From an uncultured Eubacterium sp. (lineage in GTDB: Bacteria > Bacillota > Clostridia > Lachnospirales > Lachnospiraceae): a DNA stretch of 47,078 nucleotides. The stretch spans positions 1-47,078 of the forward strand of contig CAJTZX010000030.1 in the NCBI GenBank assembly GCA_910584345.1. Reading direction: 5' to 3'. Each line of letters opens with the position of its first letter. Position 1 is the first letter of the stretch. The notes below the pieces were generated by a model, which saw only the letters and a program-made list of their open reading frames with translations, did no database searches and had not been told where the DNA came from. The translations under genes and the position numbers were made by a program. Shown one piece after another: positions 24,767-32,733 of the stretch.

Positions 24767-26085
24767 AAAAAAGGATGAAAAAAGGGTTTCGAAGACGTTT
24801 GCTGGCGGTTTTGGCGACAGGCAGCCTTTGTACTGCCGCGTTCTGCGGCTGTGCTGGCGGTGAAGAAGTGAAACAGACAAACGACAGCCTGAAATTGTGT
24901 GTCGATAAGTTTATCAATGAAACGTATCAGGCAGGATTTGAACAATTTAAAGAAGAATATCCAGATGTGCAGCTGGATGTAGAAGTCTATGAGGATCTGA
25001 TGACCGGCATGCAGCGGGTAAATACGCAGATTATGGCAGGGGAAGGGCCGGATCTTTTAATTTTGCCATGCTATGGAAATACGGACGTCTATAAAATGAT
25101 GCGTGCTGGAGCGTTTGCCCCGATGGATGAGTTTCTCAAAGAGGACAGTGCATGGAATGCGCAAGATTATGTAAAGGCAGCGCTGGACGCAGGTATTTAT
25201 GATGGAAAGCAGATGGTAATGCCGCTTAGCTATAACGTGCAGACTGCGGTTACATCACAACAAAATCTGGAACAGGCAGGGATATCACTGGATTCCTGCG
25301 CAGATATGCTTTCTTTTATGCAGGAGATGGCAGGATTTTATGAAACGGACGGTATTACCCAGACGCTCGGAGATCAGGGGAAGCTTGGAATATTTCCAAC
25401 GTATTTGTCAAAGTCATTTTTAAACTACAAAGATGCAACACTTGGCGTGGAAGAACAGATGCTAAAGCAGGCATGCGAAGCATATAAAAACTTTTATGAG
25501 GAGGACAGTTCTGTAAACCTGCCTCCTGGGGCAGCCTGGGAAGTTGGAGAAAAGATTGCCGCTGGAGATATCGGGATGTACCTTACAACTGGCCCGAGTG
25601 ATTTTATGAAAGCCTCTCAGGCAGTGGCAGCAAATGCGCAGCCGGTATTATGGCCGTTTAAAAACGCAGATGGCGCGGTGAGCGCGAATATTATGGAGTA
25701 TGCCGGTATCCGGGCAAATAGCGGGAATCGGCAGAATGCATGGAATTTATTAAAAATTTTAATGGGAGAAAATACGCAGCGGGAGGTGTGTAAAGCCGGC
25801 TTGTATTCTCCGGTATTAAAAAGTGTCTTGGAAGAAGGGATCGATACGGCTAGAGAGGATGCCTTCCAGCGTGGGCAAAAGATTACGGAAATGGCGAAAC
25901 TTTCGGACGATCTGATGCAGCAGTATAAAGAAGCAGTGATGGAGCCTTCACACGCAGTGTTTGTTACAGATATCAGCAATCAAAAATTTATGGAATATAT
26001 GCGTCCGTTTTATGAAGGGGAAAGCAGTTATGAAGACTGTTTCGCCAGTTTTAAAAAATTTACGGATGTTTATCTAAGCGAATAA
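24763..26085 (+). CDS. ABC transporter solute-binding lipoprotein (family 1)
   Basis: This 440-residue secreted lipoprotein has a strongly basic N-terminus, a hydrophobic stretch (LLAVLATGSLC) and a lipobox-like end at Cys30 (AFCGC). The mature part has the two-lobe binding-protein pattern: FEQFKEEYPDVQLDVEVYEDL, IMAGEGPDLLILPCYGN, MPLSYNVQTAV and a C-terminal EAVMEPSHAVF. Its start overlaps the preceding stop (ATGA). It is the likely substrate receptor for the two sugar-type permeases. Substrate unknown; in this setting it could equally bind a peptide or glycan fragment. Confidence 0.83.
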   Translation: MKKRMKKGFRRRLLAVLATGSLCTAAFCGCAGGEEVKQTNDSLKLCVDKFINETYQAGFEQFKEEYPDVQLDVEVYEDLMTGMQRVNTQIMAGEGPDLLILPCYGNTDVYKMMRAGAFAPMDEFLKEDSAWNAQDYVKAALDAGIYDGKQMVMPLSYNVQTAVTSQQNLEQAGISLDSCADMLSFMQEMAGFYETDGITQTLGDQGKLGIFPTYLSKSFLNYKDATLGVEEQMLKQACEAYKNFYEEDSSVNLPPGAAWEVGEKIAAGDIGMYLTTGPSDFMKASQAVAANAQPVLWPFKNADGAVSANIMEYAGIRANSGNRQNAWNLLKILMGENTQREVCKAGLYSPVLKSVLEEGIDTAREDAFQRGQKITEMAKLSDDLMQQYKEAVMEPSHAVFVTDISNQKFMEYMRPFYEGESSYEDCFASFKKFTDVYLSE

Positions 26086-26114
26086 GATACAGATCATCTT
26101 ATCAAAGATCTAAG

Positions 26115-26265
26115 GAACTGTAAAGAAATAACTTGCAATATTCCTTGTCTTTTTCTCCGATAGCGCCAGCGCAAAATCAGTTACATAGCCCGCTATGCGC
26201 CTGATTTTGGGCGGCGCTTTTGAAGAAAAATTCTGCGGGTTTATCATATTGTTTACTTACAGTTT
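26115..26265. repeat. About 150-nt long imperfect palindrome between convergent operons
   Basis: Left arm about 26115-26188 and right arm about 26192-26265 are imperfect inverted copies. The best-conserved parts are AACTGTAA with TTACAGTT at the ends, AGCGCC with GGCGCT, and CAAAATCAG/CATAGC with GCTATG/CTGATTTTG at the centre. It lies between the end of the peptide operon and the convergent sigma gene. It may terminate both transcripts, or be a miniature element of the same general design as 16663-16827 but of unrelated sequence. Confidence 0.65.
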
Positions 26266-26282
26266 TTAAGTTCATCATGATG

Positions 26283-26816
26283 TTATTTTTTCTTTCGTTT
26301 ATGTATTTCTTCTTTTACAATTAACTTTCCTCTTGCAATTCGCTGCCTGACAGTTCCTTCCGGTATGCTCATTAATTTTGATATTTCTGCATAACTCATG
26401 TGATGGGAGTATTTTAGCAGGAAGACATCTCTATATTTTACCGGGAGATTTTTTAGTATATCTAAAGTTTCATTTTCTATATCTGTTTCTATATAAGTAA
26501 ATGGAAGATATCCATCATTTAATTCGTCAAAACTGATTTCATGTGTTATTTGTTTTTTTCTCGATCGGTACATATCTATCGCTGTGTTCCTAGTTATAAT
26601 CATTAAGTATCGTCTGGTTGCGGCTGATTCAACATTTCGTATGTGTTTGATATTATGGGCAACTTTAATAAATGCTTCATGTACTGCGTCTTCAGCAAGA
26701 AAATGATCGTTTAATATGTTATAAGCTATTTTCATCATAAGGTATTTGTATTTTCTATAAATAAATACAAATAGCTTTTTCTCATCTGGTGAATTTATTG
26801 GCATTAAGTGAAGCAA
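26283..26816 (-). CDS. ECF-family RNA polymerase sigma factor (second)
   Basis: This 177-residue sigma-70 family protein has region 2 around AEDAVHEAFIKVAHNI (residues about 42-57) and region 4 around MSYAEISKLMSIPEGTVRQRIARGK (about 140-165). The TTG start at 26816 is placed about 10 bp after AGGAG; an ATG four codons later (MPINSPDEKK) is too far from it. No anti-sigma gene is recognisable. Its own upstream region carries the same motif pair as the promoter of the secreted-protein operon at 27.3-27.7 kb, so it probably activates itself and that operon. Confidence 0.88.
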   Translation of the reverse strand: MLHLMPINSPDEKKLFVFIYRKYKYLMMKIAYNILNDHFLAEDAVHEAFIKVAHNIKHIRNVESAATRRYLMIITRNTAIDMYRSRKKQITHEISFDELNDGYLPFTYIETDIENETLDILKNLPVKYRDVFLLKYSHHMSYAEISKLMSIPEGTVRQRIARGKLIVKEEIHKRKKK

Positions 26817-26869
26817 TTTTTTTGTCTCCTATCTTGTGTCTGTCTTGTGTGCTAATGGTCTCTACTAAT

Positions 26870-26898
26870 TATAACGAATGGCGTCAGATATTTGTTAC
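26870..26898 (-). promoter_or_regulatory. Probable ECF-type promoter of the sigma gene (autoregulation)
   Basis: On the minus strand GTAAC (26894-26898, within GTAACAAAT) is the -35-like element and CGTTATA (26870-26876) the -10-like element, with 17 bp between GTAAC and CGTTAT. AAC plus CGT is the usual signature of ECF promoters. The same two words occur at 27767-27796. Confidence 0.6.
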
Positions 26899-26957
26899 TT
26901 TTTTTAGTTCTTTTTTAATTATTGGACAACTTTATTGTCGAAAAATATGATTTCAAT

Positions 26958-27000
26958 AAAAAAGCTCTTAGTTCATCAAAATGAAACTAAGAGCTTTTTT
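26958..27000 (-). terminator. Strong bidirectional terminator after the small secreted-protein operon
   Basis: A perfect 16-bp stem (26958-26973 with 26985-27000) with an 11-nt loop has A-rich and T-rich ends, so it works in both directions. On the minus strand it ends the two-gene operon at 27042-27719 and separates it from the sigma gene. Confidence 0.9.
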
Positions 27001-27041
27001 ATCATGAAAAACAAAGCAAAATCTAAATTTTTGTTGGCGAT

Positions 27042-27263
27042 TTATTCTGATAATTTAATGTATACTGATTCTGATGAAGAATCTGTTCCAACTACTTCTG
27101 TATATGAGGAATTGTTTTTCTCATGATTGGTTTGCGATTCAGTAAATATTTGGTTTCCTTGTGCGTAAGTTGCAATTGAGAATAAAATACCAAATGCGCT
27201 GAATGTTAATAATAATGCAGTGATTACTAATTTCTTTTTATTGGAATCCTTAATTTTTTGCAT
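27042..27263 (-). CDS. Small single-pass membrane or secreted protein (73 residues)
   Basis: A lysine-rich start (MQKIKDSNKKK) is followed by one hydrophobic segment (about residues 12-34, ending ATYAQG, a possible signal peptidase site) and a short Ser/Thr/Glu-rich tail (NNSSYTEVVGTDSSSES). AGGAGG precedes the ATG. It lies 12 bp after the secreted-protein gene and just before a strong terminator, so it is the last gene of a two-gene operon. I recognise no family. It may be an accessory, an immunity-like partner, or an atypical anti-sigma factor. Confidence 0.75.
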   Translation of the reverse strand: MQKIKDSNKKKLVITALLLTFSAFGILFSIATYAQGNQIFTESQTNHEKNNSSYTEVVGTDSSSESVYIKLSE

Positions 27264-27275
27264 AGAGGTATCCTC

Positions 27276-27719
27276 CTATAAAGTATATGAACCGGTTACT
27301 TTTATAGCTTTTGTATCCCTGTTATAAACGCCTATCCCATAGTTTCCAGCTGCATTCACTGTGAGAGTTGAATTGCAGGAACTTAAATGGATGGTGTTGC
27401 TTATTATAAACTTTCCGGTATCATAGTTGTATAATGCCAATGAAAATTTGCCTGTACTGCTGAAACGGCAGGTTATTGTTCCGCCCTGATTCATATGAAA
27501 TCTGTTTCCGCCATGAGTTGCGTAGCCTGCCGGTATTTCTGAAAAGTCGATATTTGCTGTATACCTGGGTAAAATTACCTGAGTATTTTCTGATTCAACT
27601 ATATATGTATCTGCGTTGTCTTCGCTATACAGGTTTTCACTTGCAAATACAGTCATTCCCATAGATAAGCATAATATCATGGTTAATAAAAAACTTACAA
27701 TTTTTTTGGACGCTTTCAT
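27276..27719 (-). CDS. Small secreted protein of unknown function (147 residues)
   Basis: A clear signal peptide (MKASKKIVSFLLTMILCLSMG, probably cut after VFA near residue 26) is followed by about 120 residues that look all-beta: alternating hydrophobics with GGTITCRFSSTGKFSLALYN and LTVNAAGNYGIGVYNRD. The pattern recalls small carbohydrate- or surface-binding beta-sandwich modules, but no family is recognised. GGAGG precedes the ATG. It is the first gene of an operon whose promoter resembles that of the nearby ECF sigma gene, suggesting an envelope-stress product. Confidence 0.78.
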   Translation of the reverse strand: MKASKKIVSFLLTMILCLSMGMTVFASENLYSEDNADTYIVESENTQVILPRYTANIDFSEIPAGYATHGGNRFHMNQGGTITCRFSSTGKFSLALYNYDTGKFIISNTIHLSSCNSTLTVNAAGNYGIGVYNRDTKAIKVTGSYTL

Positions 27720-27766
27720 GCTTTCCTCCAGTCTATCTTAATCGTTAGATTTTGCTTCTATATAAA

Positions 27767-27796
27767 TATAACGACAGTTATAACATCATTTGTTAC
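27767..27796 (-). promoter_or_regulatory. Probable ECF-type promoter of the small secreted-protein operon
   Basis: On the minus strand GTAACAAAT with its GTAAC at 27792-27796, and CGTTATA at 27767-27773, are 18 bp apart. They repeat the words seen before the sigma gene at 26870-26898 (spacing 17). Confidence 0.6.
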
Positions 27797-27846
27797 AAAA
27801 ATATCTTAATTGTGATTTACATTTTTGTACGCCGCAAAAATACCTA

Positions 27847-27875
27847 TTGCAGAATTTGCACTTCTCTTTTATAAT
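27847..27875 (+). promoter_or_regulatory. Promoter of the XpaC/TelA operon
   Basis: TTGCAG (27847-27852), a 17-bp spacer and a perfect TATAAT (27870-27875) lie 60 bp ahead of the XpaC start. Confidence 0.6.
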
Positions 27876-27934
27876 AGTTTGCAGATAACGAATTAACAGA
27901 TGCATAAAAACAGGCAAAAGGAACAGGTGGCATA

Positions 27935-29257
27935 ATGGATATCAAAGACATATGCAATGCCGGTGGGGATATTCTGGATGCGGTTGCGGATGCAGTCAAC
28001 CGGAATGACTATCGCGGTCTGAGCGAAAATGTAACGAATACGGTGAATCGTGTGGTGAGCCAGGTGCGCGAAGAGGTAGGAAAGGGCACTTACGGAAATC
28101 CGACACATCAGTATGCAAAGACTACTTATACAAGAAAAGGGCAGGCAGATTACGAACGCGTACATAGAAGGGAACGCGACAACAAATATACTTCCATTTA
28201 TAAAAATAATCCACTATGGACTGGCAAAAAGCAGAGTGCTGATTTGCATACACAAAATGTTGTGCTCCCGGCAGCTGTAGCCAAGCATCCGACAGGACGA
28301 ATACTTGGACCGATCCAGCTGGCATGGGGAATTTTAGCGACGAGCGGATTTGGAATTACGACGCTTGTGCTGTTTATGCTGGCATTTGCGCAGGGGAGTC
28401 TTGGATATGTGATATTTTCAGCGGTTTTTGCCGTACTGACGGTGCTTGGCATTACGGATATCGTACGCGGCAGCCGAAAAATCGGTCTGGTGAACCGGTT
28501 TTATCATTATGCAAGATTAATCGGGACCAGAGGTTATATCGCGATTGAAGAGCTGGCAACGCAGACCGGACAGCGCAAAGATGAGGTGCTTCGTGATTTG
28601 CGTAAAATGATGAAAAAGCATATGTTTCCGCAGGGACGTCTGGATCAAAAACAAACGACGTTTATGCTGACACAGGATGTATACCAGCAGTATTTACAGG
28701 CCGAACAAGAGCAGCAGGCCAGAGAACAGGAAGAAAGACAGGCTGCGCAGGCAAGAAAGGAACAGGAGCAGGCAGCTGCTCGCAGCAGCCGGGCAGACGA
28801 TACCTCTCACCGTTATGATGCACAGACGAGAAAGATTTTAGACGATGGCAATGCTTATATACGTATGGTGCATGAATGCAATGAGAAAATCCGCGGTGAA
28901 GAGATGAGCTATAAGCTGTCAAGACTGGAGTCGATTATGCGGCGCATTTTTGAACAGGTGGAAAAGGTTCCGCAAAGTGCGGACGACCTGCATAAATTTA
29001 TGGATTATTATTTGCCTACGACGACCAAGCTGTTAAATGCATATATCGATTTGGACAGGCAGGAAATTGCAGGGGAAAATATTACAGCGACGAAAAAAGA
29101 GATTGAAGATACGCTTGATACGATTAATGTAGCTTTCGAAAAGCTGTTAGACGGTTTGTTTGAAGATACAGCCTGGGATATTTCTTCGGATATTTCTGTG
29201 ATGAAAACAATGATGGCGCAGGAAGGGCTGACCGGAGAAAAGGATTTTAGGTTATAA
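27935..29257 (+). CDS. XpaC-family membrane protein (5-bromo-4-chloroindolyl phosphate hydrolysis family)
   Basis: This 440-residue protein has a polar N-terminus, a pair of membrane segments (about residues 125-180: GPIQLAWGILATSGFGITT then GYVIFSAVFAVLTVLGI), a winged-helix-like stretch (GTRGYIAIEELATQTGQRKDE), a Gln/Glu/Ala-rich coiled coil (about 250-285) and a helical C-terminal domain. This plan and the TelA gene directly downstream match the xpaC-yaaN pairing of Firmicutes. The family name comes from a phenotype in Bacillus; the biochemical role is unknown and may concern membrane stress. It has a GGTGG ribosome binding site. Confidence 0.78.
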   Translation: MDIKDICNAGGDILDAVADAVNRNDYRGLSENVTNTVNRVVSQVREEVGKGTYGNPTHQYAKTTYTRKGQADYERVHRRERDNKYTSIYKNNPLWTGKKQSADLHTQNVVLPAAVAKHPTGRILGPIQLAWGILATSGFGITTLVLFMLAFAQGSLGYVIFSAVFAVLTVLGITDIVRGSRKIGLVNRFYHYARLIGTRGYIAIEELATQTGQRKDEVLRDLRKMMKKHMFPQGRLDQKQTTFMLTQDVYQQYLQAEQEQQAREQEERQAAQARKEQEQAAARSSRADDTSHRYDAQTRKILDDGNAYIRMVHECNEKIRGEEMSYKLSRLESIMRRIFEQVEKVPQSADDLHKFMDYYLPTTTKLLNAYIDLDRQEIAGENITATKKEIEDTLDTINVAFEKLLDGLFEDTAWDISSDISVMKTMMAQEGLTGEKDFRL

Positions 29258-29277
29258 TAAATTTTGCATTTATGTTT

Positions 29278-29319
29278 GATATTAGTTTTGTGATATTAGT
29301 TTTGTAAGATTAGTTTTAC
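29278..29319 (+). repeat. Three 14-bp tandem repeats before TelA
   Basis: Two exact copies of GATATTAGTTTTGT (29278-29291, 29292-29305) and one imperfect copy (29306-29319) fill most of the gap between the XpaC and TelA genes and end just before the AGGAGG. Copy-number change would alter spacing between the genes but not coding sequence. Confidence 0.75.
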
Positions 29320-29335
29320 TACAGGAGGAAAAAAA

Positions 29336-30481
29336 TTGACAGACCAGTTTGAAGATTTTAAAGCAAAAGCGCCGACACTTGTATTTGATGCCGCGCCGAA
29401 AGAAGAAGCAAAAGCACCAGTACCGGAACCGGAAAAAAAGGAGATTTTAAATGATTCCATGCTGACTCAGGAAGAACGTCAGCAGGTGGATGCATTTGCG
29501 GAGCAGATTGACTTGCGTAACTCGGGCGCCGTCCTTCATTATGGCGTAGGAACACAAAAAAAGCTGGCGGATTTTTCTGAACGCGCGCTGAATAATGTCC
29601 GTACAAAGGATATGGGTGAAGTCGGAAATATGATTGCTTCACTTGTAACGGAGTTAAGAAGCTTTGACGCAGAGGAAGAGTCCAAAGGTTTTCTTGGCTT
29701 TTTAAAAAAAGGCGAAAATAAAGTTTCTATGATGAAGACAAAATATAATAAGGTAGAGACGAATGTGAACCAGATCGTAAAAGTTTTGGAAAATCATCAG
29801 ATTCAGCTAATGAAGGATATTGATGTGTTAGATCGCATGTATGAGATGAATCTGATGTATTTTAAGGAGCTTACGATGTATATACTTGCCGGGAAGAAAA
29901 AATTGCAGCAGGTACGTACGACAGAGCTTCCTACGCTGCAGCAAAAGGCACAGAACAGTGGCTTGCCGGAAGATGCGCAGGCAGCAAGAGATCTGGCAGA
30001 TTTGTGTGAACGGTTTGAGAAAAAGTTATATGATCTGGAGCTTACACGTACGGTTTCCGTTCAGACGGCCCCGCAGATACGTATGGTGCAGAATGCAGAT
30101 ACGCTAATGGCGGAAAAAATCCAGTCTACGATTGTGAACACGATTCCTTTATGGAAGAGCCAGATGGTGATTGCCATCGGGGTAGAACATTCTGCACAGG
30201 CAGCAAGAGCCCAGCGGGAAGTGACGGATATGACGAATGCATTGCTGAGAAAAAATGCGGATGCGTTAAAAATGGCGACGATTGAAAGCGCAAAAGAGTC
30301 TGAGCGTGGAATTGTAGATTTAGAGACGTTAAAACATACGAATGAAACACTGATTACGACATTGGATGAAGTTATGAAGATTCAGAGTGAAGGACGTGAA
30401 AAGCGCAGAGCGGCGGAGGCAGAGCTTACAGATATGGAGAATCAGCTGAAACATAAAATGCTTGAGATTTCACGGATGTAA
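29336..30481 (+). CDS. TelA/YaaN-family toxic anion resistance protein
   Basis: This 381-residue, largely helical cytoplasmic protein belongs to the TelA family, whose members are linked to tellurite and cell-envelope stress resistance. Typical blocks are VDAFAEQIDLRNSGAVLHYG, FLGFLKKGENKVSMMKTKY, LDRMYEMNLMYFKELTMYI and the C-terminal LETLKHTNETLITTLDEV. It starts at TTG six bases after AGGAGG. It is co-transcribed with the XpaC gene. The molecular function is unknown. Confidence 0.88.
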   Translation: MTDQFEDFKAKAPTLVFDAAPKEEAKAPVPEPEKKEILNDSMLTQEERQQVDAFAEQIDLRNSGAVLHYGVGTQKKLADFSERALNNVRTKDMGEVGNMIASLVTELRSFDAEEESKGFLGFLKKGENKVSMMKTKYNKVETNVNQIVKVLENHQIQLMKDIDVLDRMYEMNLMYFKELTMYILAGKKKLQQVRTTELPTLQQKAQNSGLPEDAQAARDLADLCERFEKKLYDLELTRTVSVQTAPQIRMVQNADTLMAEKIQSTIVNTIPLWKSQMVIAIGVEHSAQAARAQREVTDMTNALLRKNADALKMATIESAKESERGIVDLETLKHTNETLITTLDEVMKIQSEGREKRRAAEAELTDMENQLKHKMLEISRM

Positions 30482-30487
30482 AAAGTG

Positions 30488-30523
30488 CAGGAACCGCAAA
30501 TAATTAATTGTTTACGGTTCCTG
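30488..30523 (+). terminator. Hairpin after TelA
   Basis: CAGGAACCG (30488-30496) pairs with CGGTTCCTG (30515-30523), and an inner AAA/TTT and AATT extend the stem. There is no T run after it, so it may be an mRNA 3'-end structure rather than an efficient terminator. Confidence 0.4.
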
Positions 30524-30547
30524 GGAACAGGTGGAAAGTAAACAGAG

Positions 30548-31330
30548 ATGAAAAAAGCGGTTTTTTTTGATATTGATGGAACGATATTGGATCATAATAA
30601 TTTTATACCACAAAGTACGATAACAGGGATTCATAAGCTTCAGGAAAAAGGTAATTTTGCGTTTTTGTGTACCGGCAGAAGTCGTGCATATGTAAGAAAT
30701 CCTGCGATTTTGGACATTGGTTTTGACGGGATTGTCAGTGGTTGTGGGACAATGATCGAGTTTCACGATGAAGTTGTCTTTTATAAAAGATTGGATCATC
30801 CTTTAGTAAAACGTACAGTTGATTTTTTAAAGGAACACCATGCTGAGGTAATTATGGAAGGTCGATATAAACTGTATGTAGATGCAGAGGATTTTCATGG
30901 AGACAGATATATTGAAAGGCTGAGAAAAGAAATCGGCAATGATCTGGTACCTATTACAGGCAGTGAAAAAGACTGGGAAGTGAGCAAGTTTTCCTGTGCG
31001 ACAGAGCATACGGATATGGAGATTTTAAAACAATACCTGACACCGGATTATGAGCTGTTAATCCATGACATTCCGGTGATGGAAATTGTTCCAAAGGGCT
31101 GTTCCAAAGGGACAGGTATTTTAAAAGTATGTGAGAAGTTAGGCATTTCCCCGGCAGATACCTATGCATTTGGAGACAGTGCCAATGATTTACCGATGTT
31201 TGAGGCGGCAGGATGCAGTATTGCCATGGGGAATGCGAGTGATTTGGCGAAAAAGAAAGCTTCTTATGTAACGGGTGATTTGCGGGATCATGGCATTTAT
31301 CATGCATTGGAACATTTTGAATTACTTTAA
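30548..31330 (+). CDS. Cof-type HAD-superfamily hydrolase
   Basis: This 260-residue phosphatase of the haloacid dehalogenase superfamily, class IIB (Cof/YbiV-like), usually hydrolyses sugar phosphates or flavin precursors. Motif I is FFDIDGTILDH with the nucleophile Asp8. Motif II lies in FLCTGRS, motif III is the lysine of GCSKGTGILKV, and motif IV is AFGDSANDLPMFEAAG. The large cap between motifs II and III (about residues 85-180) defines the class. The ribosome binding site is modest (GGTGGAAAG). Substrate unknown. Confidence 0.9.
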   Translation: MKKAVFFDIDGTILDHNNFIPQSTITGIHKLQEKGNFAFLCTGRSRAYVRNPAILDIGFDGIVSGCGTMIEFHDEVVFYKRLDHPLVKRTVDFLKEHHAEVIMEGRYKLYVDAEDFHGDRYIERLRKEIGNDLVPITGSEKDWEVSKFSCATEHTDMEILKQYLTPDYELLIHDIPVMEIVPKGCSKGTGILKVCEKLGISPADTYAFGDSANDLPMFEAAGCSIAMGNASDLAKKKASYVTGDLRDHGIYHALEHFELL

Positions 31331-31357
31331 GTTGGGAATTGATTGGAGTACAAAATT

Positions 31358-32713
31358 ATGAAGATCATTATTGTAGGCTGCGGTAATGTAGGCGCTGCGC
31401 TTGCAGAACAGTTAAGCTCGGAAGGGCATGATATTACAGTCATTGATACAAGAGGACAGCTTGTAGAAAGTGTTTCCGTTTCCTGTGATGCACTCGGGAT
31501 TGTTGGAAACGGCGCCAGCTTTCAGATTCAGTCAGAAGCCGGCGTAGATCAAGCCGATCTGATCGTGGCCGTAACAGGGTCCGATGAACTGAATTTGCTG
31601 TGCTGTCTGATTGCCAAAAAGTCTGGCGGATGCAACACGATCGCACGCGTGAGCAATCCGGTATACAGTGAAGAGATTGCATTTATAAAAGAAAAGCTGG
31701 GACTTTCCATGATTATCAATCCGCAGTTAGCTGCGGCCAGAGAAATGGCACGAACATTAAAATTTCCGTTTGCACAGAAAGTGGATACGTTTGCAAAAAG
31801 CCGTGTGGAGTTGGTTGTTTACCGTATCGAGGAGGACAGTCTTTTGTGCGGGATGATGCTGAAAGAACTACCTGGAAAGCTTCGGTGTGATGTGTTGATT
31901 CCGATTGTGGAGCGCGGGGAGCAGGTCATTATACCGGATGGCAACTTTCTGATGCAGGCAAAAGATGATATTACGATTGTAAGCACGCAGCTGAAAATGA
32001 TGGAGTTTTTTAAGAAACTGGGCAAGCAGACGGCGGCGGCCAGAGACGCTATGATTATTGGCGGCGGGAGAACTTCGATATATCTGGCGAAACAGCTGTT
32101 GCAGATGGGGCTGAAAGTAAAGATTATTGAACGGGACAGCAGCCGATGTGAGTTTCTGAATGAAATGCTGCCAAAAGCAATGATTATATGCGGAGACGCT
32201 ACGGAAAAAGATGTATTATTAGAAGAAGGGCTTCTGGAGACGGAAACGTTTGTTGCAAATACAAATTTCGACGAAGAAAATATTATGCTGACGTTATTTG
32301 CAAAAAGCCTTTCCAAAGCAAAACTGATTACGAGAGTGCACAGAGTTTCTTATGATGATATTATTGAAAAACTGGAGCTTGGCAGTATTATCTATCCAAA
32401 ATATATTACGGCTGTAAATATTATACAGTATGTACGGGCGATGAAAAATTCGTTAGGCAGCAATATCGAAACGATGTATCGTTTAAATGATAACCGGGTA
32501 GAGGCGTTGGAGTTTGTCATTAATGAGCAGTCTCCGATTGTCGGAATTCCTCTGGCGGATTTAAATTTAAAGAAAAATATGATTATCGGATGCATTACGC
32601 ATAAAGGCAAGACGACGATTGCAAAAGGCCAGTCGGTCATTCGGGTGGGGGATACGGTAATATTGATAACTACACAGACCGGACTGCATGATATCCGAGA
32701 TGCGCTGAAATAA
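31358..32713 (+). CDS. trkA: TrkA potassium uptake regulatory subunit (double RCK)
   Basis: This 451-residue peripheral membrane protein has two tandem RCK units. The first opens MKIIIVGCGNVGAALAEQL with VIDTR binding the nucleotide ribose. The second opens DAMIIGGGRTSIYLAKQL near residue 228 with IIERD. Each is followed by an RCK_C domain. It gates the TrkH channel encoded 20 bp downstream. ATG at 31358 is chosen over an upstream TTG because TTGGAG lies at a proper distance. Confidence 0.92.
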   Translation: MKIIIVGCGNVGAALAEQLSSEGHDITVIDTRGQLVESVSVSCDALGIVGNGASFQIQSEAGVDQADLIVAVTGSDELNLLCCLIAKKSGGCNTIARVSNPVYSEEIAFIKEKLGLSMIINPQLAAAREMARTLKFPFAQKVDTFAKSRVELVVYRIEEDSLLCGMMLKELPGKLRCDVLIPIVERGEQVIIPDGNFLMQAKDDITIVSTQLKMMEFFKKLGKQTAAARDAMIIGGGRTSIYLAKQLLQMGLKVKIIERDSSRCEFLNEMLPKAMIICGDATEKDVLLEEGLLETETFVANTNFDEENIMLTLFAKSLSKAKLITRVHRVSYDDIIEKLELGSIIYPKYITAVNIIQYVRAMKNSLGSNIETMYRLNDNRVEALEFVINEQSPIVGIPLADLNLKKNMIIGCITHKGKTTIAKGQSVIRVGDTVILITTQTGLHDIRDALK

Positions 32714-32733
32714 AGTTCATTAGGAGGATGGTC

